In this document: positions 1 to 13,400 of the stretch, one piece after another
Numbering within the stretch: the first letter of the stretch is position 1
Layout: every line of letters starts with the position of its first letter
Source of the DNA: Phytophthora quininea
Taxonomy: Eukaryota; Oomycota; Peronosporomycetes; Peronosporales; Peronosporaceae
DNA length: 21,222 nt
NCBI GenBank assembly: GCA_011947345.1
Contig: JAAVTG010000331.1
Span: 1-21,222, forward strand
Reading direction: 5' to 3'
Translations under genes and position numbers: made by a program
Notes under the pieces: model-generated
The model's input: the letters and a program-made list of their open reading frames with translations, nothing else
Told to the model about the DNA's origin: nothing
Database searches by the model: none

Positions 1-1406
1 GTGTGCTCCCGACCCTGTAACTACAGTTAGAGCTCGTCGAACACGGACGTCGTCAATCCCAGCAAAGTTTTCCAACTCTCGCTCTAAAGTCAACACGTCT
101 CGAGTCGCATCACTTGACAACGGTCCAGAAGCCCACACGAGGCACCCGACATCATCGTTTAACGAGAGGCCTCCATCTCCACCAGCGCCGAGAGTTAATG
201 AGCTGACCTCGTCACCAAAGCTCACGCGAAAGCCCCCGTATTATAAGCAACATTCGCACCTGCCACAACGATAATAATTCTCTGGATCTCTCGTGTTACA
301 TCCCCATGAGCGAAATCGAGGCTTGGGGTCAAACTAGCCGCAGTGGTTGGATCATCCAGACCTCCGAGCTGCAATCCATTAGCAGCAGCAGGACTGATAC
401 AGTCGCACGTTGAACCGGCGCATTTGCCTCGGACACGGAACGTAGCAGCAGCTTCTAGCGCCTCTGCGTCTTGGTCATCTCCTGAAACACGACCCAAACG
501 GATGTAATCTCCGCAGTTAACCGTCAACGGATCCTTCAGTAACACCATATCAGTAGCTCCGAGGGTCCCCAAATTTGTCGCTAAGCCCACAGCCGAATCA
601 CTTCGGAACAACGGCAATGGTTCTCTTCCTCCAGACGCATCGAGGTTCGCGACTAGTGTAGAAATATCTGATGCATTTAGTGGTGTCCACGGGTCATCGC
701 GAGAGCACAATGGCAGGATGGCAGGACCTCGGTGAACGAAAATGGGATTGCCCGAGCCCATCTTGGTCGCAACCTCTGCGCATGCATGAGAAACTTGAAG
801 ATGAGTCGCATCAACTACCCCCGTTACTCGAGCCCGACAAGAAGCAGCATCGTCTGGTGTTGTGCCCACTGAAATCCTTGTATCGATGACAATTACATCG
901 ATTAAGCGATCGGTGAGCGCAGGGGAGAGCGTGATGGTCCCCGTCGTGGACGTGGCTGCAACATACGCAGTGCTTGTGAAGCTGGTGACGCCCGTGACGA
1001 CGTATATTGCTCGTCCGGCCCCCAATTTGACACTCGGGTTGACGCATGATTGCACAACATCAAGGCTGAGTTTATTTGCACTGACAGCAGCGACAACGGC
1101 ACGGCAAGAGTCAGGATGAACAGGACCATTCGCTGGCGCGCCAACTGAGAGCTGAGTGCCAGCAATAATCGTCGTTAACAGTGATCCGGTTAAAGCCGAC
1201 GAAAGCGTAATTGTCTGTCTTGTTCCGGTGTCCACATAGCCAGCGCTGGTAAGACCCGTAGTGCTGTCTTTCAGAGCCCACGCCACATTACCATCTAGGC
1301 ACACACTCACTTCGTTTCGAATTCTTAAATGCTCTCCACGTGAAATCACGTCCTGCAGTGCATCGCCACCATATCCGTGCGTAAGGTCCGGCTTCATTCG
1401 AAGCAA
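1..1406 (-). CDS. Host gene segment 15: long insert of FN3-15, partial at the window edge
   Basis: A frame of about 390 codons (1406-222) followed by a second one to base 1. It begins RMKPDLTHGYGGDALQDVIS and contains a tandem pair of Cys-bearing beta modules (about 1250-726), then VNCGDYIRLGRVSGDDQDAE, a Cys cluster (RGKCAGSTCDCIS), and REIQRIIIVVAGANVAYNTG. At C5 233-237 one more base restores N-T-G-G-F-R-V-S-F-G-D-E, module 15, which continues DVLTLERELENFAGIDDVRV to the window edge. The F and G strands of FN3-15 are not reached, so the insert is at least 500 residues long. Confidence 0.78.
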
Positions 1407-4400
1407 AAGGCAGCGCCGGCCTCCAGCGCTTGTGTGGACCCCAGTGCATTTATTTCAACGCCCAGAGTCCCGTGGAATGAGCGTGTATTCACCGCCGCCA
1501 ATGAGAAGGTGCTTCCAGTCGTGAAAGGGCCTGTGTAGGCAGAGGTCGTCACGCGCACAAACTTTGTAGTTGGCGGCACGTCCTGCGCAATTGAAGGATC
1601 CGAATACTGTGGAGTGAGAGAAGCTTCCACTCGATACCCATCCACAGGGAGCCCCCAGACGTTTGTGTTTGATCAAACGACAGCTCTAGAAGCTGAGGCG
1701 AAAGCGCACGAGCAGCTATGCTGACAAGGGCGAGAGGAGGGCGAGTAGGTGCCGACCTCCTTCAGTAGCTAACGTAAACCCTCCAACACCTCGTTCGTCG
1801 GCAGCCGCCACGCGCACGAAGTAGATCAACCCCATGCCAAGGTTCGGGATACTATACTTCAAGCCGCCATCGCTTTTCCTGAAATGACAACCGAGCCATA
1901 CGCCATTGGAGCTTGACCACTCGAAACACTAGTAACTGCAACATTCGCGTTTGTTCCGACTAGAAGACGGTCGTTAGCGGTCAGCAATGGGAACGTGGGA
2001 GACGTTTGCGGCACTTGAGTCGTAAAAGTCACCATCCACTGGTAATTATTTGCAGCGATTGCCGATAAGCGCTCAACGCGGACCAAGCCGATGCTAGGCA
2101 ACATTTCCAACGCTTCTTCCATTGCTGAAGGCGTTACATCCAACGGCAACGGCGTCGTACGCCACGGAGTATACAGTTGTCCGGCAAGCACCGTGTCCCC
2201 TGAGTAGGTTGTACTTGTCGACCCCAAAGCACTGCCGAGCAAGCCTGTACTTTGAAACCCAGTTGCATCTGCTAGAGGAAGTTGGGTGGCTGAGATGTGC
2301 CTGTTGACGCCACCAGATATGGCTGACCTTGAATATACACGACGTCGCCTCGGGCTAGCAGCCCAGTAAGGTCCTCACTAGTCTGGAAGAAAGCGTCTGT
2401 GTGTTGTACCGTCACAGTTCCAGGTAATAGTCTCCACGGATACAAGTCACTGCCATCACCGAACGACAACGAGAAAAACCCGACGTAATGGCGCCTGTTG
2501 TCGTCACACTTTGCACGACTGGCGACCCGAACAGCGGCTGTGTCGGCGCTTGACGGTACCATTCAATGGCGTAGCTTTCAACATCATGGAGGAACCAGTC
2601 CACGAGACTAGTAGCCCGAACCTGGTGGCTGGGCAGCAGGGTCGTTTGTGACGCTGACAGAAGGTGGTGCTTGAGGCTTCTCGCGTGGCATTTCACGCGG
2701 TGGTTGGGTCAGAGTTGGTGTTCTTGTACCAACGTTTCCATTAACAGCAAACATCCGCACGTACACCCACTGATCAGTGGTTAAAGATGTAATAGTGTAT
2801 CGAAAAGCTCCGTCCGCTCCCGCCACCAAGTTGCTCACTAAGCAATTGTCCTGGAAAGAGCATCTCCGTTGGCGCCATTGTCGAATTGAGGGTGAGGTAT
2901 CCCATTCGATAACGTAACCAGTGACTGGCGCACCTCCGCTATACTCTGGAGCAGCGAAACTCACAAGAAGCGAAGTCGGCCCAGCGAGTGTAAGAACCGG
3001 TGGGGCGTTAATGTTGAACGGCGATCTTGGAGCACTAGGGATTCGTACGGCACACTCAATGACGTCGGCGCTGTTACGCGTCGAGCGCCGTACCCGAGTG
3101 CGTTGTAGGCCGCTACACGAGCATAGTATGTGTTTCCAGTTGTGAGTCCTAGAATATCGAAAGTGTATGGCACAGGAGTGCTCTCGGGATCGACTGTGAC
3201 CACACCACACGCAGTTCGTCCACTGATCGGAACTCCGGCATCTATTGTAGGGCAGTACGTAGCAGCAGGAAGATTCCCAAACTGTAGGGTTCCCACCTGC
3301 ACGGACCCGGCGATGACGATGGACGCTGTGCCTCCATCGTCTGAAGAGAGTCTACTCTGGTACGTCAAAGTTGGCACAACCCCAGCTCGCTTAAAAACGT
3401 GATCGTCCAAGTACACTGGTTCTGTGTAGTGCAAGTCCGGGCAACATTTACATTGCCGATATTCGGGAGGTTTTGGAGCTCATGCGCGACATCTTGATCC
3501 AGAGCCGAAGCACTAATCGCAGCCGTAGTGAAGGGGCCTTGAATTTGGCAGTAGGTGCAAGTTGTCGTATCCAGAGTCAAGCGGAACGATCCCACCACGT
3601 TTCCAGACGAGGCTGAGACTGTACTAACGCTTTGAATTTGCGGCACCATGTTTGCAAAGTCCGTCGTATCAATCCACTCCACCAAGTACTGCTTCACAGG
3701 CGAGCCGCCATTGCCATTGAGATCTGTGAGCCCTGCTATTGGTGGCGTAAAGAGCACTCGGAGTGAAGTGACACGTACGTCTGGGTCGTTCTCGTCATCA
3801 GGAGTCAAAGCAGCCAAAACCACATCTGGGACCGGCGGGGGATCACTAGATGTGATAGGCGCCACTGCTACGCTGTCACTACGAGCGCCGTATCCCAAAG
3901 AATTATGAGCCGTCACTCGTATGTGAGTTGTGATCCCCATCGCTAGTCCAGTGCTTAGCTTGTGTACGTAAGTCCTACGGACATCCAACGAGTATGCCTG
4001 CGCACTGAAATCTGAGCATCCATAGCCTGGGGCCACGTTAATTGTTGATGCAGTCACCGCTGGACTCGTAACTTGAAATTGGCATAACCTCACGCCGGTA
4101 TTTACTGTGATCCAGTCTCCAATACCCAGGCCTAACGTGAGTCCAGCCGAGTTACCCACCGATAGAGTGCCAGCTGCACTGGATAGACCTGTTATACACG
4201 CTGGGCAAAGCTGTCTAGTGAGCCAAAGCGACGGTAACTTGGTCGCGGATGGAGTAATAATCGCAGTTTGCTTGCTTGGCGACGCAAAATCTGGACTCGA
4301 ATCCCATTCAACACGAAAGATGTCGACATGTTCGAGGCCCGACCAACTGTTGGGGTCGCTAAACGCAATTGTCAGTGTGTTGGCCGTGAAACTTAACGAA

Positions 4401-7400
4401 TTGGATGGCACACCTCCACCTAACAGCAGTGACGGTACGGTCAGTGAGGGTGCTGCAGGTAGCTGCATTGTGACTACTTTCGGCAGAATATGACAAGAAT
4501 CAAGACCAGACTCGCAAATGGGCGTAGCGATGACTGCAGCACCAAATCCCTCGTTGTTTTGAGCACGAACCCGCACCATGTACTGCAAATTCGGTGTCAG
4601 CGATGTGAGCGTCACCGATTGTCCAGAGGAGACTAGGACGGATCCAGTTGTCGTGGCATCATACAGTGCATCCAAATTGAAAGTCTGACCCGTGAACGCA
4701 TTGCAGCCGCTCTGGCGCTGAATATTGTACACTGTTTGCCCGCCAGTCACCACATACCACACCTGGTCGGTACTCACAGTCAAAATACATGGAGGAGAAC
4801 TGCGAAGCACCACCATTTGGCCTTGAGAGAGGAGGAACGAGTTCGTATTAAGCGTCAGTGTCGGTGGAGAGGAGACAGACCCACTTGTCAGCGCAACACC
4901 ACATCCCGTGCAGAGCGATGGCGGTGAAACCGAGGAGAGGTCTGCCGTTGAATACTCCACTAGATAACGCAGCACAGGGGAACCATCATTCGACGTTGGT
5001 GCGTTCCAAACAACGTTGAGAGCTGTACGATCAGCCCTATTGCTTGCCACCGTGACGGCAACAGGTGCTAGAGGCGGCGCGGCAGGAGCAAGAAGAGTGT
5101 TTGTCGTAGCGCACGGCATGTCATGACACAGCGCTGTAGCACGCAATGGTGAGCCCAATCCAACCGAATTCAGAGCCGCTACTTGGACAGCGTACGAGAC
5201 TCCAGGCGTCACGAGGCCGCCGTTCAGCTCTGTGCCAGTCCACACGTTACCGGTAATCGCGACGCAACTGGCAGTGCCATCGGTAGCTACAACCTTTAGC
5301 TGCGCTACGTTAGCAATGTGAGGGTAGGCAGCATTTCCGGACGCCCCAGAAGCGCTGGATCCCGTAAATGTAATCCGATAGCGATTGGTGTTTCCAGTTT
5401 GAACATCTAGAGACGCATCTACTACGTCGCCGTTCAGCAACCCTGAGATGGCAGTCTTTAGCGCGGCCGTGTTTGCCGAGGCCAAAATACAGCTTGTTGT
5501 GGGCTCAATGTGGATAGTGAATAATCCGGTTGATAACGGACATGTTGTTGCTCCTCCAGCCGCAGAGACGAATCGAACAGGCAGCTTGTTGGCCTGCAGA
5601 GTCGCTATAGCAGCCACCTCGAATATACAGGCTGCAACGGCTGCGTCCACCAGGAAATGCGCATTAGTCCCCAGCAGCAATTGCAGGTTCTCAGCTGATC
5701 CAGTATAATCCACAGCAGTTGGAGTGGCAAAGACAAAGAACACGTGCCAGTCGTGACGCATAGCGGCTGCGAGAAGATTGAGGAAGCCAGCACCAGTCGA
5801 TAAGATCCCGTTCCAGTTACTGCAGTAGCCGTCAGAGCCAAGTACTGGACCTCAGCACCCAGTCGGAACATGCACGCGGAAGGTGTGCACTGCGTAGCGG
5901 CTCCTGTACCATCGACCATACGTACATCGTAAGTCTGCACAGCGAGAGCATTTGATGGGTCCCACCAGCTTAGACGGTAGCTCGTAATCGCAGCGCCACC
6001 ATTTCCGGCGGTGAAGCCTAATGCATCCGTTGTTGGCTCTGTGAACCTCACTTCAAGCTGCGTGGGCTGGTCTTCGGAACTTACTTGCATCGTCACCGTC
6101 GTGGGGCGGTACGGCGTTTGTGCCTGCGGCGCCAAATTCTTCACGCTAACAGCAATAGCAATGTCAGCTACGCCATCCGCAGTGCTGGGGTTGTGTACTG
6201 TCACGACCTGTGCCAACACCGGGGAGCCGTAGTTGCCGTTGAATGCAGATACGCGTACGTAGTACTGAGTTCCTGTAGATAAACTTCCAATAGTGTATGA
6301 TACACGACCGTTGGCCCCCACTTGTCTGAGGAATCACATCCGAATTCGCTGCCGCTATGGCGTATGTTGTACGGCTCCCACCCCCACTCGTCGAGCTAGC
6401 TCGACACGACGCAAAGTCTGTGGTCGCGCTCCATTCCACAAGATACTTTGTCGCTGGAGTTATCGTTGAAAGAGATGGCAACCAGCTTACCCCAAATGAT
6501 GCCGCGTCCACAATTGATACACGGACGTCAACAGGGCCGGTTGCTGACATGCCACGCGGTCGGACCGTCATCGCTGTACTTTGAATGGGTGTGATAATGT
6601 CCGAGATAGAAACGGTAGAAGTGGAGCCAATGTGCGTGTACGAAAGTAGTCCAAGCGCACTAGCGCGAATGCCATCGATCGAGGCTGTACGGAACGTAAT
6701 CGTCCACACCACCAAGAAGCCACCGGGCCCACTCGTACTCACACCACTGGTGTCATACGGAGTGGCTGACGGCCCATTTGAGTAGTCTGAGCGCGATACC
6801 GACAGAACTCCTACAACTGGCAAGCGCTGGAGCGCACTCTGCATCTCCAGTGCACTCGCTGTAACAGGGATAGCACTTGTAGTCTGAGCAGCATAGTTTG
6901 CAAAGTTCAGCGTAACAGTTTCCGCAGCAAGAACCGACTCGCTCAATGTCGCAGCTTGGATGACGATCTGCGTCACGCGTTTGCGTGCGTCTACCGGCTG
7001 AGCTGTCACTGGAACTCCATAGCCCCTTTCATTGTAAGCGACAACAGCAACGAAGTAGTCCTGCGAGGAATCCAGTCCAGTGATCCTGTACTCGTAGCTG
7101 GAAACCTCGTCTCCAGACAATACGATATCCGAGCCTGAAAAAATACTTTGCTGGTCGAAGTTCGCGCTGACGTCCCATTGGACTTTGTAGTGCACAATGC
7201 GGGCGCCTCCATTGTACTCAGGGGATCGCCATATAACGCCAAGAGCATCAAGTGCAAGAGGGGAGACCAGAGCGTCGCGAACTTCCAGAGGAGGACGCGC
7301 CGTCGGTTGGAATGCCCCAGGAATGGTGGTGTAGCTGCTGACAAACGCATCATTAGAAGCTGCGATGCGTGCCACATAATTAGTGGCGCTATCCAATTGA

Positions 7401-10400
7401 GTCAAAACTACTTGGGACGGCAACCCACCCGCAACCAGCTCAGTCACCTCCACACACGGAGTTATTCCGGTGAGCGTGCCACCGCACGCACTCGAGGTAA
7501 ATCTCAAAGTCGGATCTGTCCGCACGCCCATGAGAGGCAAATCAGTTGTCGCGCCCACGAAAGTCACATCCCAGTAAACACCATTTCGCGTCGCAGGAAA
7601 AGCAGAGCGCTCGATCGCATCACTCGTTACGGTCACCGACACCTCACTTACAGTCGACAAGCCCTCGAGTGCAGCACGAATATCCTGATCTGAAGACCCA
7701 ACAACAAGTGATGGTGTAGACTCGCCGCCAACGCTGAGTAACACTGACCCACCTAGATCCACAGGCGATCCGCTGTAGATAAAGATGCGTTGGACTTCAT
7801 GTTGCGGGGCTGCTACCACCGTTGATACATTCGCCGCTGTCATACTGTCGCCATCAATGCTCCCTCTCACGCTTTCAGACACTGTTAACGTAAGCGCCGA
7901 GTTATAGTCTGGAGAGCTGTATAAGGCACTCGAGCTCTCGGTTGCCTCAATAAGAGGTACGTCCCCCAGTGTATCGCTGAACGTGACAACCCACTCATAT
8001 CTATAACCGCTGAAAGGGCCAAGACTTGTACGGCTCACACCGGCGATCGCATCTTGAGCATTCAAGGCAGTCGCTATTGCTGACTGCACTTCATCTTTCG
8101 ATGCGTTGCCATTGATGACCGCTGAGACTGCTTGGTCACCAAGACGCACTTTCAACGCTATCTGCCGAATCGACAAGTCACCCAGCGAGCTTTCAGCTTG
8201 GATGAGTTGCTGCTCCGAAATACCGTGCCGGGCTGCAACTTGAACAGTGTAGTTCGAAATAGGGGAGCCACCCGTGCTTAAAGGTTGCGTCCATGACACC
8301 AGCAGAGCTGTGGGCGAGAGAGGCCCCACGTTTACATCTCGAGGCGAATCCGGCGGGGATGTAACTGCAAAGCGAGCGGGGTATGAGGCTTGTGTATCGC
8401 CGAAAATGTCGCCAACACCATTCCACGCAGATACACGTACGTGATACCCGACCCCAGACCGCAACCCGAGAATTTCGTACCGGGCCATGCCGTCCAGGTC
8501 AATTTGGAGATCCGTCTTGTTCACCACAGCGACCCCGTATAAGGGGCTGTTCATGGTCGGAAGGCCGCCCCTTGTGCGCGAGTAGTTGTACAGGATATTG
8601 CACCATTTGATACAGATTTGGTAAGTGCCGAGCCATCGCAGGAAACAAGAGGTTGATTTGGTCCAAGCCGTGACAGGTACACAATCGTATAAACGAACCC
8701 CATCGGAGCGACGGTCGCTTGAGCGTATACTTGAATGTCCCCAATCGCCAGCTCTGCGCCTTCAAGATCCAAAAGCGCGTGGTAAACGGCCGTAGTGCTG
8801 GCATTCGCAGGAATCAGTGCAGTCTGTTGCTGATCGTACACCAACTGAAAATATCCACCTAAATTTCCCGCAGTTGTTGACGCTTGGACAACCTGCTGCT
8901 CAAACCCGTTGAAAGCCCGAATGATCGTCGAAGTCGCTAACACCGCACCTGTTCCTGTCAGCGTTGCCGTGGCTGGTTGCGAGGTACTGAAAGCAGCAAG
9001 AAGTTGAGTATTGTCGACAGATACTTGAATCAAAGGGAGATCGCCATACACAGCACCTCCTGCCGAAGTATCGGCCTCGAAAGGGGCTGTCCAGAAAGAC
9101 ACAAGCCACGCAAAACCGTATCCAGCGGCGATGCGGCGGATTTTCACTCGACCCACAGTTGGCAACGCCTCAAGTGCACTAGTGAGATCATCGGATGATA
9201 TATCCCACGGCAAGTTAGCCGTGACCGCGTCCCGAAAAGCCAAGCGGAAGGAGCCTCGAATGTCATAAGCTGTGCCGGACAGCAATATCAACTGTGTCGT
9301 GTACTGAGCGAACAGCACCCGACCAATTAGCAGGGTAGAGATAACTGCTGCAGATTTTCCCTTTGTAATCCCGTCGACGACATCAGGAATGACAGCGTCG
9401 ATGTCCATGGCATCCCATTCAATTTGGTACTGCGTGACATCTGCGCCCCCGTCATCGTAGCTAGCGCTTGACGTGTTAAACTTCACAGCAATACCACGGT
9501 CCAAAGACGGCTCGATTGGCTCCAGTAGCACCTGGGCCGGTGGGTCTGCCATTGTCATTGGCACGCCAAAGCCCGGGACTACGGGGTAGCCAGCCTCAAG
9601 AGAATAGCCAAAGGTGTTATACGCATACACGCGCACATAATACGGTGTTCCTCGCAAAAGCGACCCGATCACAGTCTCACACGGCGTCAGCAAACAATCG
9701 ACTCCTGGCGTTACCACGGGTTTCCGTTCGTAGCCCAACGAACTCCCAGTCGAAGTCTCCCGGTCAGGCTGTTACCCGAGTTAAACGTAGGCTTCAAGTC
9801 CCATTCGATGCGGTAGTGCGTGATAACATCGCCTCCATCACTTGTCGGATGTCTCCACCGCACGCGAAGAGTTGAAGCACTGTCAGAAAACAATGCCACC
9901 AATAGAGGTGCTGCTGGTTTCTGCTTGGGTGCTGCAAGTGTCAGTGGTGTTGCCATTGTCGGAGCATTACAGCCCAGGGAGTTGCATGCGCTCACACGCG
10001 CTGAATAAGAGACACCAGGCGGGAGCGAATCCAGTACAAGTGAGTAAGTTTGCTGGACAGCAGTTAATGCTGGGACGACAGTGGAGTGATAGTCGTTTGG
10101 CTGGACACCTGGGACTGTCGATCCGAGTTGTGCAGGATAATTTCCACTTGCAGCAGGGAAGCTCACTGAGAGTGTCAACGTCGCAGTAGGAACATTAGAA
10201 ATGGTGGCAACTACAACACCAGCCACTCGCCACAACCCAGTGACCACACCCGTCTGTGAGACGGCAAGATACATGCCAGTCTGTGCGGCGAGAGCACCAG
10301 AGTCTGTACTTGTCACTTGCGCTGAGCCCTGCACAGCAGCAACTGTAACTGACGAACTGCCAATGTGTGGTGTGCTAAGTTGTGCCCCCACGTCGACGGC

Positions 10401-13400
10401 GAGTCCTGCAGCCTGCAGATTCGTCGAGTCGACTGCCAATATTTTCCCTAACAGAGCGGGTGCTTCTGACAAGAAAGTGATAGCCCACGTGTATCCTCCC
10501 CGTGACGGGACAGCAGTCCTTTCGACCTCCACGCTTCGTAATGTGGGCAATGCCTCCAGGTTATCTTCCAGTTCTGCCTCGCTAACATCAGCAGGCAGGG
10601 GCTCAGTGTACGATCCGCTGTACTGGACGCGGAAAGAACCCTCGACGATATCGGTGGAGCTCTGCCCAAAGATTTGGATCATTTGCACCTCGAAAGGTGA
10701 CGTATTGGGACTTTGTGGCTGGAACCAGTCCACAACATAATTCGTCACGCTGGCACCGTGGGCGTCTGCAACTGCAACAGGAAGCCACGAAAGTAGTAAG
10801 CTTGTAGAAGACGCTAACGTCGATATTGAGGAAGAAGCAGGCATCACGCTCAGTGCAACACCACCTCCAACCCCTCGACCAATGGTTCCGGTTTACTGCG
10901 TGGCATCTCAACCGAAGGCACAGGATGCCCTATTGGCCCGACGCCCATGACGTTCTCTGCACTGACCTGTACCTGATACGTCACACCAGGAACGAGGGCA
11001 TCAACCGTGTAGTTAAAGCGCTGCGAAGTCGGCAGAGCAGGAAGGAAATACCCCGGGATCTGGCGGAAACTGCTGCCCATGTCGAAAAGACTGGCGGGGA
11101 CAAACGGGTCTTCCACAGGACTCCACTCCACAACGTAGTTCGAAACCACAGCTGCATTGTTGGTCGCAGGCGGGTCCCACCAAATGCGAAGACTTGTACT
11201 AGACCCAGCAACCAGCCGTAGCGCGACGTTCTGCGGGGCAGCAGGCACATCCATCGGTTTTAAAGCCACGGTAGCACTTGGCAAGCCGTAGCCCGCTGAA
11301 TTCTTCGCCAACACACGCACTTGGAAACCTGGACCATTGGCCCCGCCGACCTGGCCGGGGGTTGTAGGAGGGACAGTGGATGCCTGCTGCGTGAGGCCTG
11401 AAATAAGGTACGTGTACGGGTCGCTAGAGCTAGCGGTGTCTGGGACTGGAAAATCGGAAGATGCTTGCACATTTACGGTATTCACCGTGCTTGTTCTGCT
11501 TTCGGCTGCCAAGCATTGAATTCCGTGTGTTGCAGCCGCAGCCGCACCTCGCGCACAAACAACGGCAAATTGGGCGGCTGCTGGAATAAGCAGTGTTGTG
11601 TCCACAGAGATGATCGGAACTGCCCCAATTCGAGAGTTGAATGTAATCGTGTAATCCTGTGACGCCGCCGATTGCACCTGCGTGACCGTCACATCTCCAG
11701 CACCATCAAGCCCCTCGAGTGCTGCTTCCATTTCAGAATATAGTGCAGTAGCAGACAACGGCCCGGTGACTTGTCCAGGGTCAAGCGTTAAAGTAAATGT
11801 ACCACCAGTGCTCGTCAAAGGGATCTTTACAACTTGCACTTCTGGCAATCCATACGCTTGATACGTCCACCATTCGACTCGATAACTCGTGACAGGTGCT
11901 CCAGACTTCTCAATTTGCGGTATTGTACTCACCACCAATTGAGCGCCAGTTTCTCCCAACTCTCTAGAGATGCCTACTCCAAGTTCTGCCTCTGCGACGC
12001 CACCTGCTCCCCCAACGAAGGCCTCCTCCGACATGGAGGTGGAGATCGATCGCTCTCCTCGCCCAACCATGAATCAACCGGTTTCCGCTCCGGCTGACGC
12101 CTCAACTGGCGAAGCAAGGTGCGACCCGAGCGCCTCAGCCACGGGCAAGCATCTGGAACAAGCCCCCAAGCACGACAATACGCGTGCACCCATCTCGTCA
12201 GCGACGCCTCCGCAGACACAGCCAGCGGACCGCTTACCATCGTATCGGGAGGCCGTAACAGGCCGCGCGGAGCCAACCATTTCGCCGTTGACGTCGCGAG
12301 AGCGTCCACGTGGCCTACTTCCAACCCCGAAGCCCTAGCCGCTGTTCGTCGCTTGTACGAGGACGGACAACATGATCCAGCAGAGTTTCTTGCCGCGGCG
12401 AAAGCGGCGCAACCCGAAGCCATCACTGATGCACCTTTCAGCATTAAAGCTCGGGTGTCGTCTTCCCTGTTTGGAGTGTCTAGACCCGCCCTTGTGCTCG
12501 GGTTGACTGCAGTGAAAGACAACACAACTGTCTGTGAGGTTATCGAGTCGGGCGACATTTTACATGTGCACCGTCAACCACGCGACAGTCTCGTGCTCTA
12601 CTTACGTTCTGAGTCAGCGAAGCAGCGCTTGGCAGGCCAACGCTGTCAGTATTTGGGACGCACGCTCACTTTTGAGGCGTTAAACCCTCTCTCAGACGCG
12701 TTTTACATTGACGTGCTCGGTATTCGTAGCGATCAGACCGCGAGCGACCTGTTCAATGGGTTTCTTGCCAGCCAGTGCCAACCGGTATATTTCAACTTCA
12801 CATACCGGGCTCCGTCAGGATCGATCACCTCGGGCATTGTGCGCTACTATTTCAATACCCCGAAATGTCCCGAGGCGTTGGTCGTGGACGGCCAAGTTTG
12901 TGATCAAGTTGTGTTGGAAGGAATTTTGTATTCCGCGCGAGCTCGAGGAGCTCCTCGGTTCAATACTATTTGCATCCAACGAAACCATCGCCCCACGCGT
13001 TACGGTTTGGACCAGGGGGTCTATTCTGCAACACAAACCCATCAAGGCTTCCCTTTACCTGTCAGCGGTAGTAAAAGAGGTCGGCAGAGCTCGGTCGAGT
13101 CAGCTTCAACGACGACTGGGCCACTGAGCAACGATACTACAGCGATGGAAGTTGATGATGCTGGAGTGAGTTCGAGGACTGCAGCGCCATCGACATCCTC
13201 AGGAAGGTCGGGCACAGCACAGAATCCGACATCGAGTCCCGCATTTAGCTCGCCCCCACGAAAGCGACTGGCAAAGCGTATCCCCGCCCAAGTATGCGCG
13301 CGTCCGCGTGCTTTCTACTCGGAAAACTACTGGTCCGAACTCGACACGGTTTCACTGAAGCTGCGAGAACACTCAGTGCATTTTGAGGGAGATGACGTGG

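Noticed and set aside
7148..7693. + strand open frame of 181 codons in the host gene region
   Set aside because: It is the complement of FN3-6/FN3-7 coding sequence. The - strand frame carries clear FN3 motifs, and the + strand product is Arg/Ser/His-rich with no recognisable fold.
10201..10740. + strand open frame of 179 codons
   Set aside because: It is antisense to FN3-3 and module 6. No domain motifs are seen, and the - strand explains the sequence fully.
11974..12558. Open - strand frame of 194 codons opposite the start of LINE ORF1
   Set aside because: It lies antisense to the ORF1 N-terminus, is Arg/Ala/Ser-rich as expected from a reversed Pro/Ser-rich GC sequence, and shows no domain motif.
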